From Pirellula sp. (lineage in GTDB: Bacteria; Planctomycetota; Planctomycetia; Pirellulales; Pirellulaceae), in the NCBI GenBank assembly GCA_021299695.1, contig JAJTEK010000005.1, positions 1 to 62,915 of the forward strand: DNA of 62,915 nt, read 5' to 3'. The notes under the pieces are model-generated. The model had not been told where the DNA came from. It did not search any database and saw nothing but the letters and a program-made list of their open reading frames with translations. Positions 55,351-62,915 of this stretch are shown here, one piece after another. The translations under genes were made by a program, and so were the position numbers. Every line of letters begins with the position of its first letter. Position 1 is the stretch's first letter.

Positions 55351-55705
55351 AAGAAGAAGCAGAGGCGCGAAGGTAGTGGTCTGGCGTAAAGAGGTAGTGG
55401 ATCTCAGTGGTACTTCATCGAAGGAACCCTCGTCACAGTATCAAGTCTCCCTGGCCAATCAACCTCAACCGATTCACTTTGGTCGGACCCAAGCTGGCTC
55501 GACGAGCCATCCCAAGAGACACCATGGCTTTGCACCCGAGCGTTACGCAACGGAAGCAACGCGAACGCAGCGATGGTGGTATTGTCGACGCCGAGATCGT
55601 TCGGCCACGCTCGTGGATTCTGGCACGCGGCCTTTGCGCTTGCCGGATGCTGCCGCTAAATCTCCCAGCGCCGTACCGGGTGCTTGGCACCGATTTGGGG
55701 CACCT

Positions 55706-55765
55706 GTCGGATCGGTCGGATCAGTCGGATCAGTCGGATCGGTCGGATCAGTCGGATCAGTCGGG
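55706..55765. repeat. 9-bp minisatellite (GTCGGATCA)n, ~6.5 units, intergenic
   Basis: GTCGGATCA or GTCGGATCG is repeated from 55706 to 55765. Its reverse complement, TGATCCGAC, is a rotation of GATCCGACT, the unit of the coding minisatellite at 14054-14215, so the two arrays belong to one family in opposite orientation. Confidence 0.9.
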
Positions 55766-55890
55766 CCGCCGGATCGGGGGTTCCAAATAGGTGGCCTTTC
55801 ATGGATTCGACTACTTCTCGAAGGGGACCGGGTCCTCTAAAGTATAGGTCTCCACCCGGGAATCCAACTTTGGGAAAGCGACCAACCTCG

Positions 55891-55919
55891 CGATCCACTT
55901 ATCGATCCACTTATCGATC
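55891..55919. repeat. 12-bp tandem duplication, intergenic
   Basis: CGATCCACTTAT is present twice (55891-55902, 55903-55914), with the first five bases of a third copy, about 90 bp before the kup start. Confidence 0.8.
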
Positions 55920-56008
55920 CGACCTTCGATCACTGAAGATTCCATCTCCATTCCCCCCATGCCCGATGCTACGCTTTGCATCGCGTCGAGTTGAGTTACT
56001 AATCCACC

Positions 56009-58183
56009 ATGGCGTCAATGAAGCTGTTTAAGGATCCGACACTTTGGCCCCGCATTCGACAAGCGAGCGGGACGGTTTATGGCGATATCGGGACCTCGGT
56101 CCTGTATACCACCATGGAAATGACCCGCGAGACGATTTTGCTCAAGCAGCATGCTCAGGGGAATCACTCCGCGGCTGATTTGATCCAGCAAGGGGGTGTC
56201 GACTTGCTGACCCGCTCGGAACTTTTGGGGAGTTTGAGCCTAGTTTTTTGGGCTCTAATTTTTCTAACAGTCAAGTATGACTTGATCGTCATGCGAGCGG
56301 ATCATCGGGGCGAGGGTGGTACGTTTGCGTTGCTGAGTCTTTTGAAGGGCTACACCGGGAAGGTATTTGCCGGTGGGGCCATCAGTTTTTTGGTCGTCTG
56401 TGCCGCAGGTCTCCTGGCTGCCGATGGGATCATCACCCCGCCGGTGAGCATGCTCGGTGCCTTTGAACCATTGGGGGTTCCAGTCTCGATCATCCTGACA
56501 CTCGTTTGCTTGGTGATCCTCTTTAAGATGCAGTGGAGGGGAACGAGCAAGGTAGGAAGTATTTTTGGTTGGTTTATGATTGCGGTTTGGTTTCCCTGGA
56601 TCGCCCTGAAGGGTTTGCCATGGGTGGTCGCCCATCCGGATGTTTTCTTGGCGATCAATCCGGCTTATGCTGTTGGGTTTCTTGCGGGTTTCCCCAAGAT
56701 CGGCGCGTTGGTGATTCTCGGAGTCGTGGTACTTGCGATCACCGGAGGAGAGGCCAAGTATGCCGACATCGGGCATTTTTCTCGCAGCAGCGATTCAAAG
56801 GTCACGGGTTGCGAGGGCATCGAACCGGCTTTGTCGGGTCGCTTGCCTGTGATGTACTCTTGGTTCATGATCGTGCTGCCTTGTTTGATCCTTTGCTATG
56901 CTGGTCAGATCGCTTACATGCTCGATCGCGGCGTGCCGCCTCGGGCCAATACCTTCTATGCTTTGACACCTCAAATTGGCAATCCGACGATTGACCGGAT
57001 CATCCAAGTGGTCGATGTTGCGATATCGGCCGTTGCGGCGATCATCGCATCGCAGGCCTTGATCACCGGGATGTTCAGTATTGTCAAGCAAGCGACGGTC
57101 GCGGGCTTTGTGCCTCGGTTTCGGGTCTTTCACACCGACGAGCATGGCGAGGGGCAAGTCTACATTCCGGCGGTCAATTGGGCTCTGTTTGCCGGTTGTG
57201 TCGCCGTGACGTTGATGTTCCAAACCGCAACGAACCTGACGGCGGCTTATGGGGTCGCAGTGACCGGATCGATGGCCATTACATCGATCATCATTTCCTA
57301 CATCGCCTACTACCGCTGGAATTGGAACATCGCTTGGGTTTTGTTGGTTTTCGTTCCGTTCATGATCATCGATTTTGCATTCTTTGGGGCGAATCTTTTG
57401 AAGCTAGGAAGCGGCGGTTATTTCCCGGTATTGATCGCTACGGGATTGATTTTGGTGATGCTGACCTGGCAATGGGGTCGCAAGTCGCTTGCTGCCGCGT
57501 TTTTTGATTTTGGAGTGCGTGAGGGCAAGCGGATCGAGTGGCTGGTATCTCTTCGGGACATGCTTGACGAATTGGAAATCACAATCCAGGAGAACTTACC
57601 TGCAGCAAGATCTTTGATTCAGGGTCGACGCCGATTGGTCGAGAGCGATCGCGCGGCGGTCTTCTTGTGTTCGCGCCCGATCGAATCGACCGAGGATTAT
57701 GTCCCTGTGGTGATGAGAATCTTCCTAAAGAAATACGGCGTTTTGCCATCCCAGGTGGTACTGATGCATATCAATCAGACATTCTCGGCTCGCTATCCTG
57801 CGGCGGATCGATACCGTGTCGTAAAACTCGGCAACGACATCCACTCGTTGGTTGCAAGCTACGGTTATATGGAGCAGCCCGACATACGCCGAGCGCTCAA
57901 GGAGATTCAGGCCGCTGGTTTGTTACCGATCGCATCGGAGCGATGGATCATCGAGGTTGGCGAGGAGGACATTATTGCCGCGAGCGATCTTGGTCCTATC
58001 CAGCGTTTGCGTGTTTGGCTATTCAGTTGGATCCTCAGGCTTTCGACTCCTGCCCACAAGTACCTTGGACTTGTCTATGACGCAGCGGTTTCCAAGGAAG
58101 TCATCCCGGTGGTCTTCAGTCGAAGCGGCACGCGAATCGCCCTTCCGGAGCTTGAGCTCATCCAGAACCCACCGAAGCCTTAG
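56009..58183 (+). CDS. kup: KUP-type potassium uptake protein
   Basis: A 724-residue K+ importer. The family signature is ASGTVYGDIGTSVLYTTMEM, with WALIFLTVKYDLIVMRADHRG, GEGGTFALLSLLKGYTG and about 12 membrane helices over ~480 residues. A long cytoplasmic C-terminal domain follows, larger than in E. coli Kup (622). Uptake is probably H+-coupled. Initiation at 56009 gives MASMKLF; the internal Met at residue 4 is an alternative. The FkbM-like gene follows 2 bp later, so co-transcription is likely. Confidence 0.93.
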   Translation: MASMKLFKDPTLWPRIRQASGTVYGDIGTSVLYTTMEMTRETILLKQHAQGNHSAADLIQQGGVDLLTRSELLGSLSLVFWALIFLTVKYDLIVMRADHRGEGGTFALLSLLKGYTGKVFAGGAISFLVVCAAGLLAADGIITPPVSMLGAFEPLGVPVSIILTLVCLVILFKMQWRGTSKVGSIFGWFMIAVWFPWIALKGLPWVVAHPDVFLAINPAYAVGFLAGFPKIGALVILGVVVLAITGGEAKYADIGHFSRSSDSKVTGCEGIEPALSGRLPVMYSWFMIVLPCLILCYAGQIAYMLDRGVPPRANTFYALTPQIGNPTIDRIIQVVDVAISAVAAIIASQALITGMFSIVKQATVAGFVPRFRVFHTDEHGEGQVYIPAVNWALFAGCVAVTLMFQTATNLTAAYGVAVTGSMAITSIIISYIAYYRWNWNIAWVLLVFVPFMIIDFAFFGANLLKLGSGGYFPVLIATGLILVMLTWQWGRKSLAAAFFDFGVREGKRIEWLVSLRDMLDELEITIQENLPAARSLIQGRRRLVESDRAAVFLCSRPIESTEDYVPVVMRIFLKKYGVLPSQVVLMHINQTFSARYPAADRYRVVKLGNDIHSLVASYGYMEQPDIRRALKEIQAAGLLPIASERWIIEVGEEDIIAASDLGPIQRLRVWLFSWILRLSTPAHKYLGLVYDAAVSKEVIPVVFSRSGTRIALPELELIQNPPKP

Positions 58184-58185
58184 CG

Positions 58186-58932
58186 ATGATACGATCGTTG
58201 CGCTCGATGCTCCGAAAACGTTTGCACCGCACGTTCCATCGGTTTGGATTCCGGCTGGTTCGTGCCCCATTTTTTGAGCGTTTGATTCGCGATTGGGAGT
58301 TGGACCATGAGCCATTTTATTTTGTGCAAGTCGGCGCGCACAACGGTATTACCTCGGACCCTTTTCATCGATTCCTCGTCGAGAGTCTTGCTTGGGAGTC
58401 GATTTTGATCGAACCGCAGGGGCCTTGTGTTCGAACCTTGCGATCGATCTATGCCGATAGGCCGAGCATTCGGATCGAGCATGCGGCGATCGGGCCTGCT
58501 GGATCCTTGGGTAGTGCCACGGAATCATCCGAAGGCTTTTTGACACTCTACAAGGTCAGCGACTTGGCCGTCGGTTTACCCCATTGGGCCAATCAACTCG
58601 CATCGGTGCGACGCGAGGTGATTGCCAGCCACATCGATCGCATACCGGATATCGAGCGCTGGATTGAGGCAGAGCGTGTCGCATGTGAGCCCCTGGCTCG
58701 GATCGTCAATCGCCATCGCTTTCCGAGGGTGGATTTGCTTGCGACGGATACCGAGGGCTTTGACTTTGAGATTATCAAGCAAATCGATAGCTTATCGAGT
58801 CTGCCTCAGTTCATCTATTACGAGCATTTGCATTTAAGCCCCCAAGAGTATGCCGAGAGTCTTCGTTTCCTTAAGGAGCGCCGCTATCATACGCAGGCTG
58901 TCAACAACGGAGATACTTTTGCTTGGCTCTAG
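58186..58932 (+). CDS. FkbM-like methyltransferase family protein
   Basis: A 248-residue protein with an S-adenosylmethionine-type Rossmann core. The FYFVQVGAHNGITSDPFHRF opening has the G-x-x-x-G turn, SILIEPQGPC gives the acidic ribose-binding position, and RVDLLATDTEGFDFEIIKQI is the D-x-E-G motif of Methyltransf_21/FkbM proteins. Such enzymes O-methylate sugars or glycan termini in envelope or natural-product pathways. It starts 2 bp after kup. The substrate is unknown. Confidence 0.82.
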   Translation: MIRSLRSMLRKRLHRTFHRFGFRLVRAPFFERLIRDWELDHEPFYFVQVGAHNGITSDPFHRFLVESLAWESILIEPQGPCVRTLRSIYADRPSIRIEHAAIGPAGSLGSATESSEGFLTLYKVSDLAVGLPHWANQLASVRREVIASHIDRIPDIERWIEAERVACEPLARIVNRHRFPRVDLLATDTEGFDFEIIKQIDSLSSLPQFIYYEHLHLSPQEYAESLRFLKERRYHTQAVNNGDTFAWL

Positions 58933-58971
58933 TGGCTGATGGATCGATCCTAACATAAAGGTTTGAGTTTG

Positions 58972-60714
58972 ATGGAGATTTCTAACGCTTGGCGTCCTCT
59001 TCGGACTTGGATTCCGATTCTGATCCTGCCTTTGATGTTGTTGGTGCGGTTCATTCCGGATCTGGTTCCGAACGGACCTTCGAGTATTTGGATGGCTAGT
59101 GCCTTCGGCCCCTTCTTGATCGGTTTGCTGGTCATTCTGTGGTGGTTGATTGCGAGCCGTGCTCGGTGGTTCGAGCGGGTGATAGGTGTTTTAGGGTTGG
59201 TCGCGGCGGTAGTGATTGAGCAGGCGTTGTGTCACGAGTCGATGCGGGGTGCGTTGCTGATTGTCATGACGATTCCTATGGCGATCGCCGGTTTTGGAGT
59301 TGGCTGTGTTCTTTTTGGCCAGAAGCTTACGCTCCAGCGAACTTGGCTTGCACTCGGCTTGGCATTGTTAGCAGCAGGCTATTCGGCGTTGTTGCGTACG
59401 GATGGTGTTTGGGGCAATTTCGCTTTTGGTTTCGATTGGCGTTGGAATCCGACCTCCGAGCAAAAAGCGATTTCTGAGATTCGGCAGTCTGAGAATCTAT
59501 CGACGAAGGAGTCCCGTGATGCTCAGGAGGTACTCGAGGACCTGCGTGCTGCGCCATGGCCGGGATTCCGAGGTCCACGGGGAGATTCGCGACAAACGGG
59601 GCTACGATTCAGCGATGACTGGAGCGCCTTACCTCCGAAGGAGATCTGGCGCAAGCGGGTCGGACCTGGATGGAGTTCCTTTGCCGTTGGAGCCGATCGG
59701 CTCTTTACGCAGGAGCAACGTGAGGAGAACGAGGTGGTGGCTTGTTACGACGCCCAAACAGGCGAGCCGATTTGGAGTTTTGAAACGCCTTCGCGGTTCT
59801 TTGAATCGCTCGGGGGGCTTGGCCCGCGCGGAACACCGACACTTTCGGATGGTTCGATTTATGCTTTGGGAGCCGAAGGGATTTTGGTGCGGCTCAATGC
59901 GGTCGACGGCACTCTGGTATGGAAAGTGGATTTGAAAGAAGTTTCGGGTCGTACGGAGCCGCCGATGTGGGGCTTCTCTTGTTCGCCCTGTGTGGACAGT
60001 GGCACGGTCATCGTTCACGCCGGGGGCAAGGCCGATAAGGGGGTTATCGCACTGAACTGCGACGATGGTCAAGTCGCTTGGACCGCACCAGCCGGCGAGA
60101 TGTCGTATAGTTCTGTGCAGCCGATCAAGATTTTGGATCGAGATTACTTGTGTCTTCTATCGAATCTCGGTGCCCATTTATGGGATCCTGCGACGGGCAA
60201 GAGTGTCTATGAGTATGCATTTGTGCATCAAGGCTACCGAGCCTTGCAGGCTCAGGTCATCGACAACAACAAGCTTATGATCCCGGCGGGGATGGGTACA
60301 GGGACGCGATTGATCGAGTTTACTTCGGGCACAAATGGGCTAGAAGCAAAGGAGCTCTGGACTTCCAGGGACATGAAGCCTGATTTCAATGACTTATTGA
60401 TCCATGAGGGCAACATCTACGGCTTTGACAATGCGATCTTCGCTTGCATCGGGCTCGAGGATGGCAAGAGGAAGTGGAAGGGGGGCCGGTACGAGAAGGG
60501 TCAGGCGTTCTTGCTGGCTGATTCGGGGTTGATTTTGGTGGTCAGCGAGAAGGGGGAATTGGTTTTGCTGCGTGCCACACCCGAGAGGCACGAAGAGCTC
60601 GGAAAGATTTCTGCTCTGTCCGATAAGACATGGAATCACCCCGTAGTTGTCGAAAACCGCTTGTACTTGCGGAATGCACAGGAAGCGGTTTGCTATGAGC
60701 TTGCGGTTGAGTAG
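58972..60714 (+). CDS. Membrane protein with PQQ-type beta-propeller
   Basis: A 580-residue protein read from ATG 58972 (AAAGG 11 bases upstream; an upstream TTG at 58963 is too close to it). Four or five N-terminal membrane helices (RTWIPILILPLMLLVRFIPD, RVIGVLGLVAAVVIEQALCH) precede a periplasmic-looking WD-like propeller. This has WPGFRGPRGDSRQTG, DAQTGEPIWSFETPSRFFES and ALNCDDGQVAWTAPAG, typical of PQQ-binding-like repeat proteins. No dehydrogenase cofactor motif is clear, so it may be a structural or sensory propeller. It ends 101 bp from the convergent kinase. Confidence 0.85.
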   Translation: MEISNAWRPLRTWIPILILPLMLLVRFIPDLVPNGPSSIWMASAFGPFLIGLLVILWWLIASRARWFERVIGVLGLVAAVVIEQALCHESMRGALLIVMTIPMAIAGFGVGCVLFGQKLTLQRTWLALGLALLAAGYSALLRTDGVWGNFAFGFDWRWNPTSEQKAISEIRQSENLSTKESRDAQEVLEDLRAAPWPGFRGPRGDSRQTGLRFSDDWSALPPKEIWRKRVGPGWSSFAVGADRLFTQEQREENEVVACYDAQTGEPIWSFETPSRFFESLGGLGPRGTPTLSDGSIYALGAEGILVRLNAVDGTLVWKVDLKEVSGRTEPPMWGFSCSPCVDSGTVIVHAGGKADKGVIALNCDDGQVAWTAPAGEMSYSSVQPIKILDRDYLCLLSNLGAHLWDPATGKSVYEYAFVHQGYRALQAQVIDNNKLMIPAGMGTGTRLIEFTSGTNGLEAKELWTSRDMKPDFNDLLIHEGNIYGFDNAIFACIGLEDGKRKWKGGRYEKGQAFLLADSGLILVVSEKGELVLLRATPERHEELGKISALSDKTWNHPVVVENRLYLRNAQEAVCYELAVE

Positions 60715-60815
60715 TTCGACATCATTCCATTTCGATATTGGGTCATAGCAAGCGGCTATAGTTTTCTCGGTCCATTTGGGCAAACAAGAATTGAAAAATG
60801 AGATTTGAAATTTGG

Positions 60816-62048
60816 CTATTGAGAAAAAAAGAACGATCCCAATAGCATGATAACGGCTAGAACTAACCCCATGGCAAGACTGATAGTAAGGGGATATTCC
60901 CGGATCCATCGAATGCCTTTATGGAGAAAAAATGGTTTCGAAAAGCGCACAGGTTCTCCATTAGCAAACGAGAGAAGATCCTTCTTTAAGCTAACCATCG
61001 ATTGGTAACGATCGCCGGAAGAGACCTCCAAGCATTTAAGGCAGATAGACCTTAAATCGCGTGGGATTTTATCTTTGAGTTCAGGCGGGAACACGGTGCT
61101 TCGAGTTTTAGATTCTCTTAGGGCTTTGATCAGATTTTTATTCTCGGTCGGTGTTTGGCCGGTTAGGACGCAGAACAGAGTAGCTCCTATGCCGTAGATA
61201 TCGATACTTTGATCGGTATTGTCATCATCGCTGTTGATTTGCTCGGGTGCGATGTAGCCGAGCGTTCCGAGAATGGTGCCTGTGGCGGTAATCGAAGCGA
61301 GAGTACTCGAATCGTCGCTTGAGGATCTTATTCGTTTCGCTAGACCAAAATCCGTGATAACGGGGATACCTCCTGGGGTAACAAGGATATTGCTAGGTTT
61401 GAGATCGCGATGAAGAATTCCGCGATCATGAATGTGCTGCAGCCCATCTGCGACATCTGCAAAAAGCTTCGCGACCCCTCGTGTATCGATGGCATTTTTT
61501 CGAACAAATTGATCGATCCAAACCCCTTCGATCAGAGGCATCACGAGGTAATAGATTCCATCTTCTGTCTTTCCGAAGTCAGACAATTCAACGACATTAG
61601 GGTGTTTCAATCGAATTAGGGCCTCTCTTTCAACGTCCAGTCGATCTACGGAGTCGATACCCACAAGGGTATATATTTTGACGGCGAATCTTCGTTTTGA
61701 ATTTTTACGTAGGGCTTCGAAGACCTGGCTCGAGCCACCTTTACCGATCCGCTTTCCGAGCTGATATTCTCCAACCTCCTTGAGCCCCATAAGATCCATA
61801 GTGTTAGAAAGATTTGCTGAAGTATCATCGGCTGAGGTGTCTTGAGGCACGGTTTCGAACGGTTTGGAATCTTGGTTGGTTTCTAGAAAACCAACCCGAT
61901 CAGCCGCGGCTACAAGCGATTCGACCGACTGATTATTGGATTGTTCGCCATGACAAAGAGCTTTAATGTGATCGAGAAAAGGATCGTTGGACTCAAGCGG
62001 TACTTGATCGGGACCGTGATCGGGACCGTGATCGGAGGGTCGGTGCAT
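60816..62048 (-). CDS. Membrane-anchored Ser/Thr protein kinase linked to an ECF-like sigma gene
   Basis: A 410-residue kinase. The Gly loop is GKRIGKGGSSQVFEALRK, the Lys is in RRFAVKIYTL, HRDLKPSNIL is the catalytic loop, and ITDFGLAKRI has the canonical DFG. GTLGYIAPEQ is the activation segment and a C-terminal helix (TISLAMGLVLAVIMLLGSFF) anchors it. It starts 105 bp after the sigma gene, with AAAGG 10 bases before ATG 62048. A 12-bp duplication (62006-62029) encodes the HGPDHGPD part of the N-terminus. A T7/A7 tract lies 26 bases upstream of the start, so frame shifting to the ORF from 62161 is possible but unproven. Confidence 0.92.
   Translation of the reverse strand: MHRPSDHGPDHGPDQVPLESNDPFLDHIKALCHGEQSNNQSVESLVAAADRVGFLETNQDSKPFETVPQDTSADDTSANLSNTMDLMGLKEVGEYQLGKRIGKGGSSQVFEALRKNSKRRFAVKIYTLVGIDSVDRLDVEREALIRLKHPNVVELSDFGKTEDGIYYLVMPLIEGVWIDQFVRKNAIDTRGVAKLFADVADGLQHIHDRGILHRDLKPSNILVTPGGIPVITDFGLAKRIRSSSDDSSTLASITATGTILGTLGYIAPEQINSDDDNTDQSIDIYGIGATLFCVLTGQTPTENKNLIKALRESKTRSTVFPPELKDKIPRDLRSICLKCLEVSSGDRYQSMVSLKKDLLSFANGEPVRFSKPFFLHKGIRWIREYPLTISLAMGLVLAVIMLLGSFFFSQ
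62006..62029. repeat. 12-bp tandem duplication in the kinase N-terminus
   Basis: GATCGGGACCGT occurs twice in a row (62006-62017, 62018-62029) with a partial third copy. It encodes the repeated HGPD in the disordered N-terminal region before the kinase domain. Confidence 0.85.
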
Positions 62049-62153
62049 AAATGATGAACCTTTGAGATTGGCGGTTTTTTTGTGGAAGTGCCGTTCAACG
62101 CAGTGTCAGTAGCCGATCCATCAGAGGGTTCGGATCGGTCGATCATTTGGGAT

Positions 62154-62729
62154 TCACTCACCTCCCTGTAATTTACCGTATAGCCAAGCGCGAGCTAAGC
62201 GCAAATCGGACTCCACCGTAGACTTAGAAATCCCCAAGGCTTGTGCGACTTGGTTGGTCGACATTTCGCAGAAAAAACGAAGATTAATCACAGATGCTTT
62301 TCGGGGGTCCAACTCCTGCAGCAACGCCAGAGCCTCATCGAGTTCCTTCTGATCGACCCCTTGTTCTTCGAGAACCTGTTCAAACCAGGGCAGGCCAGAC
62401 GGAGCGGCAACTTGTGTGTGCTTCCTTCGGCTCTCAACTCTCCTGTAGTGATCGATTAGCAACTCCCGTGACGCGCGGGTGATTGCTGCGATCAGGTATG
62501 GGATGTCCGGTGCATTCTCGATGGTATTGCCGCGAACGAGCTTTAGGAGAACATGGCTAGTCAACGATGAGCCGCTAAGTGACGACTTTTTGAACCTGAG
62601 TGAGGAATTGGCGTGCATTTGGGCGGTTTCCACCATCCAGGCTCCAATCTCCTCACGAGCCTGAACATTCCCCGATTGCGCATCCTTGAGTACGGTTTGC
62701 AGCCTTTGGAAATCGGTGATCATCGGCAA
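62154..62729 (-). CDS. ECF-like RNA polymerase sigma factor
   Basis: A 191-residue sigma-70-family protein. Region 2 is near SLTSHVLLKLVRGNTIENAP and LIAAITRASRELLIDHYRRV. Region 4 (INLRFFCEMSTNQVAQALGI, SKSTVESDLRLARAWLYG) is a helix-turn-helix of the planctomycete ECF type (Sig-70_X6-like). It directs RNA polymerase to an unknown regulon. The membrane Ser/Thr kinase downstream in the same orientation is a recurrent planctomycete pairing and may regulate it by phosphorylation. The 186 bp upstream of its start, to the window edge, hold no gene I can support. Confidence 0.88.
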   Translation of the reverse strand: MPMITDFQRLQTVLKDAQSGNVQAREEIGAWMVETAQMHANSSLRFKKSSLSGSSLTSHVLLKLVRGNTIENAPDIPYLIAAITRASRELLIDHYRRVESRRKHTQVAAPSGLPWFEQVLEEQGVDQKELDEALALLQELDPRKASVINLRFFCEMSTNQVAQALGISKSTVESDLRLARAWLYGKLQGGE

Positions 62730-62915
62730 AATTTCCCCCTCAGGTTTCGGACGGGTCTAGAGCTGGCATCGATAAGGGCCGGAAGACGATTTTATCATCT
62801 TCATGTATTGGTCTGCAACGATTTGCTACGTCCGATCCAGGTTTTCTCAGATTGTCAGAGGGACATAAAGGCAACGTTTTCCTTGGTAGAGACCGCAGGC
62901 CCCCTAAAAAACTAA

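Larger units (their letters stand above)
55293..56008. other. 0.7-kb intergenic region with three repeat types
   Basis: No protein-coding gene is convincing; the open frames show repeat-derived or nonsense composition. It holds CGCAAAGA-type repeats (55313-55350), the GTCGGATCA minisatellite (55706-55765) and a CGATCCACTTAT duplication (55891-55914). Confidence 0.6.

Noticed and set aside
55407-55790. Open frame ending in SDQSDQSDRSDQ repeats
   Set aside because: The tail is the minisatellite read in frame and the rest has low protein-likeness with no start signals.
61910-62161. 83-residue frame overlapping the kinase start
   Set aside because: Most of it overlaps the kinase frame and ends in an implausible hydrophobic sequence; kept only as a slippage hypothesis.

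Overview
The window looks like chromosomal DNA of a planctomycete, probably from the Pirellulaceae/Rhodopirellula side of the phylum. This rests on content, not on a search. Three large c-type-cytochrome proteins of the PVC membrane-bound-dehydrogenase and DUF1549/DUF1553 types are present, with a DUF1501 Tat-exported protein beside one of them. There is also a formylglycine-type sulfatase, an ECF-like sigma gene upstream of a membrane-anchored Ser/Thr kinase, and several long proteins of the kind usually seen only in that phylum. Base composition is moderately GC-rich, and no rRNA, tRNA, CRISPR array or intact insertion sequence was recognised.

Layout. (1) 1-540: the 5' end of a small gene running off the left edge, then a composite dispersed repeat. 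(2) 541-9306, minus strand: a four-gene unit of an SGNH/dehydrogenase/cytochrome c fusion, fmt, an APC permease and a TPR protein, the last two translationally coupled. (3) 9470-13392, plus: sulfatase, a GH5-like glycosidase and an orphan iron-type binding lipoprotein. (4) 13433-14230: a hairpin-rich leader and a small protein with a (Asp-Pro/Arg-Thr)n tail encoded by a 9-bp minisatellite. (5) 14250-24968, minus: cytochrome/dehydrogenase, DUF1501, the PSD1-WD40 giant and a DegT aminotransferase. (6) 25224-27677: a DsbD-type thiol:disulfide transporter with a good sigma-70-like promoter. (7) 27.7-31.0 kb: an accessory patch with scattered inverted copies of the left-edge repeat, an unassigned 563-aa protein, a truncated antitoxin-like remnant and a two-gene unit encoding a retropepsin-like protein. 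(8) 31191-36183: RtcB, convergent with a three-gene sugar operon (cupin, TIM-barrel isomerase, Gfo/Idh/MocA oxidoreductase). (9) 36453-51453, plus: housekeeping genes (purH, a GlmU-like transferase, glmS, tsaD, MoxR ATPase, U32 peptidase, response regulator and histidine kinase) with conserved-looking unknowns. (10) 51454-54380, minus: MFS transporter and a Ser/Thr kinase. (11) 54483-60714, plus: an SDR, a repeat-rich 0.7-kb gap, Kup, an FkbM-like methyltransferase and a PQQ-type beta-propeller membrane protein. (12) 60816-62729, minus: ECF-like sigma factor followed by a Ser/Thr kinase.

Themes. Extracytoplasmic polysaccharide and redox biochemistry (sulfatase, GH5, cytochromes, DsbD, sugar operon) sits beside housekeeping genes. 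Short tandem duplications recur: in coding sequence the units are always a multiple of 3 bp (9, 12, 15 or 18), while one intergenic example has an 11-bp unit. The best candidates for something unusual are the 27.7-31.0 kb patch with its unassigned 563-aa protein, the minisatellite-tailed protein with its structured leader, and the abrupt composition change inside the U32 peptidase gene.
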